DNA of 42,108 bases. It comes from Actinomycetota bacterium. Lineage in GTDB: Bacteria; Actinomycetota; Thermoleophilia; Solirubrobacterales; JACPNS01. The notes under the pieces were generated by a model. The model searched no databases and was not told the DNA's origin. It worked only from the letters and a program-made list of their open reading frames with translations. The DNA lies in assembly GCA_016213645.1 (NCBI GenBank), contig JACQZY010000009.1, positions 1 through 42,108 of the forward strand, in the 5' to 3' direction. The position numbers and the translations under genes are program-made. This document shows, in pieces, positions 1 to 8,100 of the stretch (position 1 is the first letter of the stretch; each line of letters starts with the position of its first letter).

Positions 1-134
1 GACGCGCTTGCGTTGCCCGGGCGAACCGCCAGGGCCGCAGCAATTACGAGCACCGTAAACGCAGCAAGCAGAAGCACCTTGCGTGCGTTCTGCGAGGCGC
101 TACGGCCTGCATTAAATGTAAGAGACTTGTTCAT
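1..134 (-). CDS. Secreted protein, N-terminal fragment (signal peptide)
   Basis: An ATG on the minus strand at 134 opens a frame that runs off the left edge with no stop (44 codons visible). It encodes a classical signal peptide: a basic n-region with several Arg/Lys, a hydrophobic core rich in L, V, A and I (about residues 19-36), and an AxA-type cleavage site at Asn-Ala-Ser-Ala. A strong Shine-Dalgarno sequence (GGGGAGG) lies about 11 bases upstream of the ATG, which fixes the start. The mature protein lies outside the window, so only export can be inferred. The long AT-richer region before it probably carries its promoter. Confidence 0.75.
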   Translation of the reverse strand, partial: MNKSLTFNAGRSASQNARKVLLLAAFTVLVIAAALAVRPGNASA

Positions 135-713
135 TTGACGGGTATACCTCCCCAGTAATCCTCATGTAATTGGCAAACGCGAACTATGAATAAAAAAACC
201 GAGCGAAAAAGCGAAAAGTTGTTTACAGCATTGAGCGTTCTAATCGACGAGATCATTTGCGACCGACTCGCATGCGTTGACGGTTCGGCAAACAGCGTCA
301 ACGGGATCGTCAGTCGTATACCGAAGTCGGCTGAACTACCGACGTTTGGAACACGATGATGCAAAGCACCAAACTTGAAACTCCCCCAATATCCCCCCTA
401 CCTGAGACTGCAGAGCTATGAGTGCTGCAGCTCTTGAAACTAGGCATCCACACTAAGGACTCACCGAGCTTCGCGCCCCCATAAATCGAATGGCTGATGT
501 GACAAGCTGTCGGCTATACCGAACTACGACGAGCCGTATGTTACCCGATTCTAGAGTGTCGCGCATAATTAATTCATAACCCAAAGGAGTGTGGCTATCT
601 ATCTTCGAGACTGGCGTATTCAACTAACGCCACTGCGTCTGCATCGCGCAGATGCTCGCCGCCGGCGGGTAGCTGCCATTTCGCGAAGTGCGTGACGATT
701 TGGGCTATAGGAA
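135..713. other. Long intergenic region, no convincing gene
   Basis: This 579-bp stretch is clearly less GC-rich than its surroundings. It should hold the promoter of the leftward secreted-protein gene and that of the rightward gene at 714. One weak rightward promoter is visible: TTACCC (541-546), a 17-bp spacer and CATAAT (564-569). AAAGGAG at 583-589 is followed by GTG after a single base, too close to be a normal start. A hairpin with arms AGAGCT (412-417) and AGCTCT (429-434) is present. Open frames here have unusual composition and no ribosome binding site, so I do not call them. Confidence 0.4.
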
Positions 714-1436
714 ATGGGCCGTGGTGCCGAAAACTTCGTAGTGGATGTGATGGCCGAACTTCGCGATGTCTGGCACAAGTTCGCGGCCGGGCAGATGGGT
801 CCGGACGGTGTGGTCGCCGCGGCCCGTCGAGCATGCGGCGCGGGAGTTCAGCGTCGCGCTCCATCGCTGGTGCATCTGGCCAACCTGCAACCTACGCAGT
901 ACGGTCATGTTTCGGATCTGTTTGCCCGCGTGCGCGGCGAACTCCAAGCGTCCGCGCAGGCCGCGCAACAGGCGCAACCCCAGCTCCAGGTCCAGCTCCA
1001 GACCCAGCAACAGGCCCAGCTCCAGACCCAGAATCTTCAACAGCAGGCCGCCTACGCGACCGGCCCGGCGGTGGCATATCCCGCCGCCGCGCCGCCGCCC
1101 GGCGCTTACCGGATGGGGGCACCCGGTCCGCCTGCGCCCTATGCGGTGGCACCCGGTTACGGCCAGCCGGGTGCGCCCGTCTACATGCAGCCGCCGAACG
1201 GACTACCGCCAGGCGTACACGGCATCACGCATCAGGAGTTCAAGGACTTGCGCCGCGTGGGCTGGATTTGCGCCGTCGCGGGGTTGCTGATTCCGCTGAT
1301 CGCGATCATGGCGATCGTCAACGGCAGCAAACTCTCAAAACACGGAGACTCGCAAGGCACGCCGATGATGGTGATCGGCATTGTGATGATCGCGCTTACG
1401 GCGCTGGTGATCCTCGCGAGCGCGGGCGGCTCTTAA
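714..1436 (+). CDS. Q/P-rich protein with two C-terminal membrane helices
   Basis: 240 residues, not recognised as a named family. The first 75 residues look globular. Residues about 80-115 are glutamine-rich, built on a repeated Gln-Leu-Gln pattern (at DNA level a repeated CAGCTCCAGACCCAG). Residues about 118-165 are rich in Pro, Ala, Gly and Tyr. A short segment then leads into two hydrophobic helices (about 182-203 and 219-237) forming a C-terminal hairpin in the membrane. This resembles actinobacterial proteins with a disordered Pro/Gln-rich cytoplasmic part followed by a DUF4190-like two-helix module, but that comparison is inference. The ATG at 714 has only a weak upstream purine stretch. 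The gene converges on the siroheme gene, with overlapping stop codons. Confidence 0.6.
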   Translation: MGRGAENFVVDVMAELRDVWHKFAAGQMGPDGVVAAARRACGAGVQRRAPSLVHLANLQPTQYGHVSDLFARVRGELQASAQAAQQAQPQLQVQLQTQQQAQLQTQNLQQQAAYATGPAVAYPAAAPPPGAYRMGAPGPPAPYAVAPGYGQPGAPVYMQPPNGLPPGVHGITHQEFKDLRRVGWICAVAGLLIPLIAIMAIVNGSKLSKHGDSQGTPMMVIGIVMIALTALVILASAGGS

Positions 1437-1441
1437 GCCGC
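1426..1441. terminator. Short perfect hairpin spanning two convergent stop codons
   Basis: GCGGCT (1426-1431), loop CTTA and AGCCGC (1436-1441) form a 6-bp perfect stem. Both convergent stop codons (plus TAA 1434-1436; minus TAA 1433-1435) fall in its loop and first stem base. It has no T-tract, so it is at best a weak bidirectional terminator. Confidence 0.35.
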
Positions 1442-2179
1442 AAGCCGTGCTTCGGCCTGGGCCTGGTGGCGCGCGATCAGCGCGCGTAGTTCGTCGGCGC
1501 GGCCCGCACGTAAGAGTTCAATCGGGTCAGGCTCGCCGTTGACGATCTGCTCGAAAAATTGCTTGCGGTCCTGGTAGGTGGGCAGCGTGCCCTTGGCCCA
1601 GCCGCGCACGTCGTTGAGGATCACCGCGAGATCCGCGTAAGCCTCGCCGAATAGCTCGCCGATCTCGCGCTTCATGCGCTTGGCCAATGCCGGGCTTGCG
1701 CCCGCCGTGCTGATTGCGATGGCAAGCGGTCCGGTGCGAGTGATTGCCGGCAGGATGAAATTGCAAAGCGGCGGTACGTCAACGACATTGGCCAGCATGC
1801 CGCGGCGCTCGGCGTCGTTGAAGACCTGGATGTTGACGTCGGTGTGGTTGGTGGCGGCGATGATCAAAAACGCGCCCTCCACATCGGCCGGTTCGTAGGC
1901 GCGCGGCAGCCATTCGATTGACCCTTCACTCGCCAGATCCTGCACAGCCTGGCAGGCCTCCGGGGCGATCACCGTGACGTCACCGCCGCAGGCGAGCAGT
2001 CCTTCGATCTTCTCGAGTCCGATGTCGCCCGCACCCACCACCACGGACCTGCGGCCTGAAAGCTTGAGACACGCCATGTAGAACGGCGTCTCCAGCATGT
2101 CGCGCACGCATTCCTGGTCGCAGACGCCCTTCTTCAGGGCGCAGACGCACTCTTTTCCGCTGTAGGCCTGAGCGGGCAT
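1433..2179 (-). CDS. Precorrin-2 dehydrogenase / sirohydrochlorin ferrochelatase-like (siroheme synthase N-domain)
   Basis: 248 residues of the CysG N-terminal/Met8p family, which oxidises precorrin-2 with NAD+ and may insert iron to make siroheme for sulfite and nitrite reductases. The NAD-binding Rossmann motif GAGDIG follows the typical start around Met28 ([19 protein letters not shown]). The central dimerisation region contains the family sequence [19 protein letters not shown]. There is no fused uroporphyrinogen methyltransferase, which is normal for actinobacteria. The unusual part is residues 1-27: four cysteines (C11, C13, C20, C24) sit ahead of the normal domain start. If translation begins at Met28, where AGGA lies upstream, this segment would be absent. 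I keep the longer start because the cysteine spacing does not look random. Confidence 0.85.
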   Translation of the reverse strand: MPAQAYSGKECVCALKKGVCDQECVRDMLETPFYMACLKLSGRRSVVVGAGDIGLEKIEGLLACGGDVTVIAPEACQAVQDLASEGSIEWLPRAYEPADVEGAFLIIAATNHTDVNIQVFNDAERRGMLANVVDVPPLCNFILPAITRTGPLAIAISTAGASPALAKRMKREIGELFGEAYADLAVILNDVRGWAKGTLPTYQDRKQFFEQIVNGEPDPIELLRAGRADELRALIARHQAQAEARLAA

Positions 2180-2261
2180 GGGAGGCTGATTGTAGGTGTG
2201 GAGTGGCGTTTGCGGGCCGTAGGTTCATCCCGCAAGCTCCGGAAAGCTCTGCGCGGACCGA

Positions 2262-2399
2262 TCAGTCAGAGTGGACTGCCGACGACCGTCGACCACCACG
2301 GCCACCGCGCATGACCAGAACGACGACCGCGACCAGGACGATCGCAAGCGCGACCGTCCCGGCCATCGGCCAAAAGATCCAGTCCTGAACGGCGACCAC
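2262..2399 (-). CDS. Small single-pass membrane protein coupled to aldehyde dehydrogenase
   Basis: A 45-residue frame starts at a GTG whose G is the last base of the aldehyde dehydrogenase stop codon (TAGTG, 2401-2397), a usual arrangement for translational coupling. It encodes a short amphipathic start (VAVQDWIFWPMAG), one strongly hydrophobic helix of about 19 residues rich in V, L, I and A, and a basic RGGRGGRR tail, ending at a TGA (2264-2262). The arrangement suggests a single-pass protein with a cytoplasmic positive tail, perhaps a membrane tether for a partner. AGGAAG just upstream can serve as ribosome binding site, although the spacing is short. The function is unknown. Confidence 0.5.
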   Translation of the reverse strand: MVAVQDWIFWPMAGTVALAIVLVAVVVLVMRGGRGGRRSSAVHSD

Positions 2400-4060
2400 T
2401 ACTTCCTGAAGTACTGCTGCGCCGAGCGAATGCCCATGCGGATCAGTGCGCCGCTGCTCTCGCCGAGCGTGCGGAACTTGTCGCCGCCCTGCGCGTAAAG
2501 CAGGTCGATCGACGCGCGGATGCCCGGGCCGACGGTTTCGTCGTACGGGTGCAGCCACATGCTGGCCTCGCGGACCGGTGTGACCGCCTGCACCTGGATC
2601 TCGACGGCCTCGTAGAAGCCGAACTTGGAGTGCGCGCGGCCCAGGCCGCTGTCCTTCATTCCGCCCCAACTGCACTGGCAGATGCCGGCGCTGTACATGT
2701 GGTCGTTGATCCAGACGTTGCCCGCCTCGACGCGGTCGGCCATCGCCAGCGCCTTCTCGCGGTCGGCGGACCAAATGCTCGCGCCCAGACCGAACTCGGA
2801 GTCGTTGGCCAGCCGGATCGCCTCGTCTTCGTTGTCTACGGTGATGATCGGCAACACCGGACCGAAGATCTCTTCCTGCATGATCCGCATGCCGTGGTTG
2901 ACACCAGTCAGCACGGTCGGCCCGTAGTACGTGCCGTCGCGCCGTTCGGGCGGCAGCTGGTCCTTCGGGATCGGACCGCCACAGAGCATCGTCGCGCCAC
3001 GCGAGACGGCGTCTTCTACGAGCTCGTTGACCAGTTCGTACTGGTCGGCCGAGGTCATCGCGCCGATCTCCGTGCTCCACTGGTTGGGGTCACCGATCTT
3101 CATCGACTTCGCGCGTTCGACGACCCCGTTGATGAAGCGATCGGCCACGTCGTGCATCACGTAGACGCGTTCGATGCCCGAGCAGGTCTGGCCCATGTTG
3201 GCGAATCCGCCCCAGGCCGCACCGTCGATCGCGTGCGCCATGTTGGCGTCGGAGAGCACGAGCATCGGGTCTTTGCCGCCCAGCTCGAGCGTGCATCCCT
3301 TGATCTGCTTGGCGCAGCACTCGGCGATGTGGCGGCCCACCTCCACGCTGCCGGTGAAGAAGATCTTGCCCACGTCCTTGCTGTCCACGATCGCCTGGCC
3401 CACGGCGCCGCCGCCATGCACCGTGCGCATCAGGCCCTCCGGCAATCCCGCCTCGTCAAACACCTCTTGAAGCTTCTGGCCGATCAGGCAGGTCAGCGAC
3501 GCGGGCTTGAAGATGATTCCGTTGCCGGCCATCAGCGCGGTTGCGATCTCGGCGGCGGGAAGCAGCAGCGGATAGTTCCACGGGCTGATCACGCCGATCA
3601 CGCCGATCGGCGCGTAGCGGAAGTGCATCTTGCGCGTCTTCATGAATGGCTGCGCCGGCTTGATCTTCTCGTCGCTGATGAACTTGGCGGCGTTGCCCGC
3701 GGCCCAGATGAAACTGTCGATCGAGGTCATCACCTCCATCGCGTAGGCCTCGGTGCGGACCTTGCCCTGCTCGGCGGTCAGCAGTGCCGCGATCTCGTCC
3801 TTGCGGTCGGTCATCACCTGCGCGGCGCGGCGCAGGTAGCGCGCGCGGTCGCTGAATGAGAGCTCGGCCCAGAATGGCTGAACTTGACCGATTTCCGCGA
3901 CGACGGCGTCGACTTGTTCCGGCTTGATTGTGGGAACGCTGCCGACTAGTTCGCCGGTGGAGGGGTTGAAACTTTCTAGTTCGCCGGTCGGTGCGGTGTC
4001 GGGACCACCGACGTGCCTGTATGGGGCGAGGGATATGTTGGGGGTGCTGGTGGAAGTCAT
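2399..4060 (-). CDS. NAD(P)-dependent aldehyde dehydrogenase
   Basis: About 553 residues, the full length of the ALDH superfamily, oxidising an aldehyde to the acid. Numbering from the upstream ATG at 4069, it has the Asn of SPWNYP (N165), the general base Glu in LELGG (E262) and the catalytic Cys in NMGQTCSG (C296). The cofactor-loop motif FTGS and the EEIFGPVLP segment are also present. The substrate cannot be told from sequence. No Shine-Dalgarno precedes either ATG (4069 or 4060). A -10-like TAGTAT covers 4073-4068 and would leave 4060 as the first transcribed ATG, so I prefer it. The C-terminal extension of about 40 residues past the last family motif is longer than usual. The stop overlaps the start of a small membrane protein. 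Confidence 0.85.
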   Translation of the reverse strand: MTSTSTPNISLAPYRHVGGPDTAPTGELESFNPSTGELVGSVPTIKPEQVDAVVAEIGQVQPFWAELSFSDRARYLRRAAQVMTDRKDEIAALLTAEQGKVRTEAYAMEVMTSIDSFIWAAGNAAKFISDEKIKPAQPFMKTRKMHFRYAPIGVIGVISPWNYPLLLPAAEIATALMAGNGIIFKPASLTCLIGQKLQEVFDEAGLPEGLMRTVHGGGAVGQAIVDSKDVGKIFFTGSVEVGRHIAECCAKQIKGCTLELGGKDPMLVLSDANMAHAIDGAAWGGFANMGQTCSGIERVYVMHDVADRFINGVVERAKSMKIGDPNQWSTEIGAMTSADQYELVNELVEDAVSRGATMLCGGPIPKDQLPPERRDGTYYGPTVLTGVNHGMRIMQEEIFGPVLPIITVDNEDEAIRLANDSEFGLGASIWSADREKALAMADRVEAGNVWINDHMYSAGICQCSWGGMKDSGLGRAHSKFGFYEAVEIQVQAVTPVREASMWLHPYDETVGPGIRASIDLLYAQGGDKFRTLGESSGALIRMGIRSAQQYFRK

Positions 4061-4104
4061 GAGGGCCATACTAACGGCGTTTCATGCTGTGCGCGTCCGG
4101 GAAC

Positions 4105-4117
4105 TGAACTTCGTTCA
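4105..4117. promoter_or_regulatory. Candidate operator upstream of aldehyde dehydrogenase
   Basis: TGAAC-TTC-GTTCA is a perfect 5-bp inverted repeat with a 3-bp spacer, placed about 45 bp upstream of the aldehyde dehydrogenase start in a 100-bp gap. It resembles the SOS box (GAAC-N4-GTTC), but the spacer is one base short, so I do not call it LexA. The binding protein is unknown. Confidence 0.3.
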
Positions 4118-4171
4118 ATGGGAGCGATACTGGCGGGTAGATGCGACTCGGCCGGCGCTTCGGCGCAGGTG

Positions 4172-5596
4172 TCAGTCCCGTTGGCGGCGACGGTGTGCGG
4201 CCTGGAGGCGCTTCGCCATCTCTGCCTCGTGACCACGGTCCGCCGGTTCGTAGAACACGGCGTCGCGCGCCTGGTCAGGCAGCAGCGGCTGGTCGCTGAG
4301 TTGATCCGGCAGATCATGGGGGTATTCGTAGCCTTCGCCCTGGCCGAGTTCCTCGGCGCCGGGCACATGCGAGTCGCGCAGATAGGCGGGCGGCGGCTCC
4401 AGCCCGTGCCGTCGAACATGGGCGATCGCCGCGTCACCTGCCATGTAGGCGCGGTTTGAGCGCGGGGCCAGCGCCAGATACGTGACTGCCTGCGAAAGGT
4501 TGATCCGCGCTTCGGGGAGGCCGACGTAGTCGAGCGCCTGCGCGGCGGCGATCGCAAGTGGCAGTGCGTGCGGGTCGGCGTTGCCCACGTCTTCGCTGGC
4601 AAAGATCACGATCCGCCGGGCGATGAACTTTGGGTCCTCGCCGCCCTCCAGCATCGCCGCCATGTAATAGAGCGCCGCGTCGGGGTCCGAGCCGCGCAGC
4701 GATTTGATGAACGCCGAGGCGTAGTTGTAGTGGCGATCGCCGCCCTTGTCGTAAAGCACGGCGCGCTGTTGCATGGCGTCTTCCGCGCGGGGGAGGGTGA
4801 TGTGGACGGTGGCCTCGGCGCCCGAGGTCGCGGGGCCGGTCTGGGACGTGTCGCCGCCGAGGCCGGGCGAGTCTTCGTTCTGTTCGGATGGACCGGAGCC
4901 GGTGCTCGCAAGCGCCGTCTCGGCGGCGGTCTCAAGTGCGGTCAGGGCCGTGCGCGCGTCGCCGCCGGACCGTGAGGCGATGAAGTCCAGCGCCGCGTCG
5001 TCGGCGGAAATCGCACCGGCCAGTCCACGCTCGTCTGTGAGTGCGCGCTCAAGCAGCTGACGTACGTCAGCCTGGCTCAGCGGTTCAAGTACGTAAAGCC
5101 TCAGTCGTGACAGCAGCGCGCTGTTGACCTCGAAATACGGATTCTCGGTCGTTGCGCCGATCAGGATGATCGTGCCGTCCTCCACCGCCGGCAGCAGGGC
5201 ATCCTGCTGGGCCTTGTTGAAGCGATGTATTTCGTCCAGGAAGTAGACGGTGCGCCGGCCGCTGGTGCGCAGTCGTTCCCGCGCGGCGGCGATCGCTTTC
5301 ACCGCCTCCGGCCTGCCGACCACGACGGCGCTGTGTTCTTCGATCGCGGCGTCGGCGGCACGGGCCACCAGCCGCGCGATCGTGGTCTTGCCGCTGCCGG
5401 GCGGGCCGTAGAGAATCATCGAGTGTGGTGCCTTGCCGGTGAGCGCTTCGTGCAGCGCCTGGCCGGGTTGCAGCAGGTGGGGCTGACCGACCAGGTCGTC
5501 CACGCCCTGCGGCCGCATACGCGCGGCCAGTGGCTGGGCACCGGTGGGGGCGTCGGCGCCGCCGGACGGTGCGGTTGGTTCGAAAAGTTGATCCAC
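4172..5596 (-). CDS. rarA: Replication-associated recombination protein A (AAA+ ATPase)
   Basis: 474 residues of the RarA/MgsA family, clamp-loader-like ATPases that act at stalled replication forks. The family start ([21 protein letters not shown]) is at about residues 22-42, Walker A is GPPGSGKT (64-71), Walker B is FLDE (119-122), and sensor 1 is in GATTENP. The C-terminal tetramerisation part contains the family segment [19 protein letters not shown]. An acidic, low-complexity insert of about 35 residues (roughly 231-265) separates the lid from the C-terminal domain. The GTG start lies 11 bp after the stop of the uracil-DNA glycosylase on the same strand, so the two are probably one repair operon. 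Residues 2-5 (DQLF) could weakly mimic a clamp-binding motif, but this is speculative. Confidence 0.93.
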   Translation of the reverse strand: MDQLFEPTAPSGGADAPTGAQPLAARMRPQGVDDLVGQPHLLQPGQALHEALTGKAPHSMILYGPPGSGKTTIARLVARAADAAIEEHSAVVVGRPEAVKAIAAARERLRTSGRRTVYFLDEIHRFNKAQQDALLPAVEDGTIILIGATTENPYFEVNSALLSRLRLYVLEPLSQADVRQLLERALTDERGLAGAISADDAALDFIASRSGGDARTALTALETAAETALASTGSGPSEQNEDSPGLGGDTSQTGPATSGAEATVHITLPRAEDAMQQRAVLYDKGGDRHYNYASAFIKSLRGSDPDAALYYMAAMLEGGEDPKFIARRIVIFASEDVGNADPHALPLAIAAAQALDYVGLPEARINLSQAVTYLALAPRSNRAYMAGDAAIAHVRRHGLEPPPAYLRDSHVPGAEELGQGEGYEYPHDLPDQLSDQPLLPDQARDAVFYEPADRGHEAEMAKRLQAAHRRRQRD

Positions 5597-5607
5597 GGTC
5601 TGCGGCT

Positions 5608-6423
5608 TTAGAACAGGCCGAGTTGGTCGGGCGCGGGTTGGGGGGAGTTTTCGCCGTCGCCAGAGGGTTCGCCTTCGCGGGCGCCGTCGTCGGTCACGCG
5701 CTCGCGGTCCTTTTCTTTGCCGCGCGGAAGTTCATTCGCCCGCGCCTCGGCCGGCGATGGTGCCCGTGTCGCGATTTCACGCCCTTCTTCCGCGTCGAAC
5801 CCGAACTCACCCAGCGAGTCCTGCACCGAACGCGCGAGCAGTTCTTCGCGTGGCGTTTGGCGGACGCGCTCAAGCAGCGCCGGGATCTGCGAAAAGTCGT
5901 CAAACAACGTCTGCTCAAGCGCGCGCGTATACAGCGCGGCGGCCGGATGGTGCACCGGCAAGAACACCCGACCGCGCAGCAATCGCGCCTGGCCGTGATC
6001 CTGACCGATCCGTCGATTCGGCAGAAACCGATTCATCGCGTGGCGACCCAGCAGCACGATCAACTTCGGATCGAGCACGTCGATCTGCTCCTCCAGCCAC
6101 GGCCAGTTGTGTTCCACCTCAAGCGGCAGCGGGTCGCGATTACCCGGCGGCCGCGCCTTTAGCACGTTGGCGATGAACACGTCCTGCCGGTTCAACCCGA
6201 TCGACCCGATCAGCCGATCAAGCAACTTACCGGCCGCGCCCACAAACGGCCTGCCCTGAAGGTCCTCGTTCTTGCCCGGCGCCTCGCCGATGAACATGAT
6301 CTCCGCGTTCGGGCTGCCCTCGCCGGGCACCATGTTCGTGCAGGTCACGCATGGCTCAAACTCACAGCCCTCGTTCTTGTGGGCCAGGATCTCAGCGGCG
6401 ATCTCGTCAAGCGTGCGGGCCAT
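5608..6423 (-). CDS. Family-4-like uracil-DNA glycosylase lacking two Fe-S cysteines
   Basis: 271 residues. It would excise uracil from DNA as the first step of base-excision repair. Motif 1 is GEAPGKNED (46-54) and motif 2 is VHHPAAA (157-163). The family region around VGAAGKLLDRLIGSIGL is intact. Canonical family-4 enzymes hold a 4Fe-4S cluster with four cysteines. Here the N-terminal pair is represented by C20/C25/C28, but the positions in KxRPPGNR and before PxLExQI are Ala90 and Asn106, so the cluster is probably absent. The last 80 residues are a charged, disordered tail ending in QLGLF, a match to the bacterial beta-clamp-binding motif. I chose ATG 6423 over the GTG at 6510 because homology begins at MARTLDEI and this leaves a 104-bp divergent promoter gap. 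It is followed by rarA. Confidence 0.88.
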   Translation of the reverse strand: MARTLDEIAAEILAHKNEGCEFEPCVTCTNMVPGEGSPNAEIMFIGEAPGKNEDLQGRPFVGAAGKLLDRLIGSIGLNRQDVFIANVLKARPPGNRDPLPLEVEHNWPWLEEQIDVLDPKLIVLLGRHAMNRFLPNRRIGQDHGQARLLRGRVFLPVHHPAAALYTRALEQTLFDDFSQIPALLERVRQTPREELLARSVQDSLGEFGFDAEEGREIATRAPSPAEARANELPRGKEKDRERVTDDGAREGEPSGDGENSPQPAPDQLGLF

Positions 6424-6527
6424 GAGCAGAGTCTCAAAATACCGGATTGGACCGCTGGTTTTGGCGGTCGGCGGCGCGGTAACCTCGGGCACCGGCAGAT
6501 CACGCCACACCAGCAGCGGAGGAATCG

Positions 6528-7703
6528 ATGCAACGCCAAATCTTCGAAGAAGAACACACCTGGTTTCGTGAGTCCATCGAGACCTTCGTGCAGCGTGAGC
6601 TGGCGCCGCGCGCCGAGGAGATCCGTGAGCAGAGGCTGATCGGTCGCGAGATTTGGGCCAAGGCCGGAGAGGCCGGATTCCTCGGCGTCGGCATCCCCGA
6701 GGAGTTCGGCGGCAACGGCGTGCGGGACTTCCGTTTCAACGCCGTGATGCAGGAGGGCTGGGCGCGCGTTGGTGCGGCGTATCAGTCGAGCTTTGGAATT
6801 CACACCGACGTCTGCGCTCCGTACCTCACCGATCTCTGCAATCAGGAACAGCAGGAGCGCTGGCTGCCGCGATTCGTGACCGGCGAGATCATCACCGCGA
6901 TCGGCATGACCGAGCCCAACGCCGGCAGCGACCTCGCCGCGATCAAGTCCGCCGCCAAGCGCAACGCGGCCGGTGACGGCTGGATCGTCAACGGCTCCAA
7001 GACCTTCATCACCAACGGCTACCAGGCCGACCTGGTGATCGCAGCGATTCAGACCACCGCCGAGGACAATCCCTCCGGCAAGCCCGGCATCACACTGATG
7101 GCGATCGAGGAGGGCATGCCCGGTTTCTCGCGCGGCCGCAAACTGCTGAAGATCGGCCAGCACGAGGCCGACACGGCGGAGCTTTTCTTCGAGGACGTCG
7201 ATGTGCCCGACGAGAACGTGATCGGCGAAGTCGGCCGTGGCTTCGCGCACATGATGGAGGGTCTAGCCCAGGAGCGGCTCAGCAGCGCGACCGGCAACAT
7301 CGCCCACGCCGCCGTCGGCCTGGAGCAGACGCTTGAGTACGTGAAGGACCGCAGCGCCTTCGGTCGTCCGATCGGCACCTTCCAGCACAACCGTTTTCTG
7401 CTGGCCGAGCTGGTCACCGAGGTCGATGTCACGCAGGCGTTCGTGGACAGCTGCATTGTGCAACACAACGAGTCCAAGCTCGATCCCGTCGACGCCGCCA
7501 AGGCCAAATGGTGGACCAGCGACGTGCAGGGCCGCGTGCTCGACGCCTGTGTCCAACTCCACGGCGGCTACGGCTTCATGGAGGAATACGACGTCGCCCG
7601 CGCCTGGACCGACGCCCGCGTCACCCGCATCTGGGCCGGCAGCAACGAAATCATGAAAGAGATCATCGGCCGCTCACTGGGCTTCGGTGATCCGCGGCCG
7701 TAG
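6528..7703 (+). CDS. Acyl-CoA dehydrogenase
   Basis: 391 residues, full length for the family. It is a flavoprotein making the alpha,beta double bond in an acyl-CoA and passing electrons to ETF. The FAD/substrate segment GMTEPNAGSD (about residues 126-135), the FITNG segment and the C-terminal QLHGGYGFMEEY are all present. The usual catalytic Glu of medium-chain enzymes (YEGT) is replaced (IWAGSNEI). A Glu at residue 249 in LAQERL sits where long-chain and isovaleryl-CoA dehydrogenases keep their base, so the enzyme is probably active on long or branched chains. The ATG follows GGAGGAATCG, a good ribosome binding site. It stands alone, divergent from the repair operon. Confidence 0.93.
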   Translation: MQRQIFEEEHTWFRESIETFVQRELAPRAEEIREQRLIGREIWAKAGEAGFLGVGIPEEFGGNGVRDFRFNAVMQEGWARVGAAYQSSFGIHTDVCAPYLTDLCNQEQQERWLPRFVTGEIITAIGMTEPNAGSDLAAIKSAAKRNAAGDGWIVNGSKTFITNGYQADLVIAAIQTTAEDNPSGKPGITLMAIEEGMPGFSRGRKLLKIGQHEADTAELFFEDVDVPDENVIGEVGRGFAHMMEGLAQERLSSATGNIAHAAVGLEQTLEYVKDRSAFGRPIGTFQHNRFLLAELVTEVDVTQAFVDSCIVQHNESKLDPVDAAKAKWWTSDVQGRVLDACVQLHGGYGFMEEYDVARAWTDARVTRIWAGSNEIMKEIIGRSLGFGDPRP

Positions 7704-7800
7704 GGCTGTGACGCCGAGTCGTTGGCCTCAGCCAAAATCACGAGCTGAATCTCCCCGCCGCGTCGCTCAGCCGCACAACGGTCCCCACTGCCTAGAAGTT

Positions 7801-7823
7801 GCGTAGAAGTACGACATCTACGC
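7801..7823. repeat. Interspersed inverted repeat, GCGTAGA-N9-TCTACGC
   Basis: Perfect 7-bp arms GCGTAGA (7801-7807) and TCTACGC (7817-7823) are separated by 9 bp. An element with the same arms and the same 9-bp spacing, one base changed, lies at 25098-25120. This supports a repeat family rather than chance. Confidence 0.5.
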
Positions 7824-7911
7824 GTCAACCATGCGGAATTCCCGCGAGATGTACGACTCCTCGGCCATCCGAACCGCCGCGAGACCCGCCAAACATCCCC
7901 ACCCGATTTCC

Positions 7912-7935
7912 TGCGCAGATCACCGGTGCCTGCGC
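7912..7935. repeat. 24-bp direct repeat, copy 1 (also a hairpin)
   Basis: The 24 bases 7912-7935 recur exactly at 7997-8020. Each copy contains GCGCAG and CTGCGC as inverted arms about 11 bases apart, so each can fold as a stem-loop. A partial relative (GGTGCCTGCCTGCGCAGG) lies near 8053-8070. Confidence 0.65.
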
Positions 7936-7996
7936 AGGAAAGGGCTTCGCAATCAGGGGCGTTCGAATCGTGACTTCGCATTCGCAAGCGGAATCT

Positions 7997-8020
7997 TGCG
8001 CAGATCACCGGTGCCTGCGC
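7997..8020. repeat. 24-bp direct repeat, copy 2
   Basis: Exact second copy of 7912-7935, 85 bp downstream. The copy is preceded by AATCT, and the element at 25098 is preceded by GATCT, so the similarity extends slightly outside the core. Confidence 0.65.
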
Positions 8021-8100
8021 GCGGTGGCTGCGTGCGGTGGCTGCGTGCGGCGGTGCCTGCCTGCGCAGGGGGGCGTCAGGCTTGGGCTTATGCTGGACCG

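Larger units (their letters stand above)
7704..8100. other. Repeat-rich intergenic region
   Basis: This 397-bp gap holds no supportable gene. Frames that extend the downstream peptidase leftward have no family similarity. TTGGC-CTCA-GCCAA at 7722-7735 is a small hairpin 19 bp after the dehydrogenase stop and may end its transcript. Three inverted-repeat elements (7801-7823, 7912-7935, 7997-8020) occupy much of the rest. A -10-like TATGCT at 8089-8094 ends exactly six bases before the peptidase ATG. Confidence 0.5.

Noticed and set aside
131..364. 77-residue frame on the minus strand left of the window
   Set aside because: TTG start without ribosome binding site, AT-rich composition, overlaps the ribosome binding site and start of the secreted-protein gene; no family features.
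2262..3080. 272-residue frame antisense-free but in another frame of the aldehyde dehydrogenase
   Set aside because: Arg-rich shadow of the dehydrogenase; only its last 45 codons, beyond the dehydrogenase stop, look real and are listed separately.
2549..3859. 436-residue frame opposite the aldehyde dehydrogenase
   Set aside because: Composition (His, Arg, Asp, Val in codon-mirrored patterns) is typical of a reverse-strand shadow in high-GC DNA; the sense gene has all its catalytic motifs.
4101..4117. SOS box (LexA site) upstream of the aldehyde dehydrogenase and near rarA
   Set aside because: The arms GAAC and GTTC are 3 bp apart; the Gram-positive LexA site needs 4.
7900..8070. CRISPR array suggested by the repeated 24-mers
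   Set aside because: Only two exact copies, no third regular copy or unique spacers of even length, and no cas genes.
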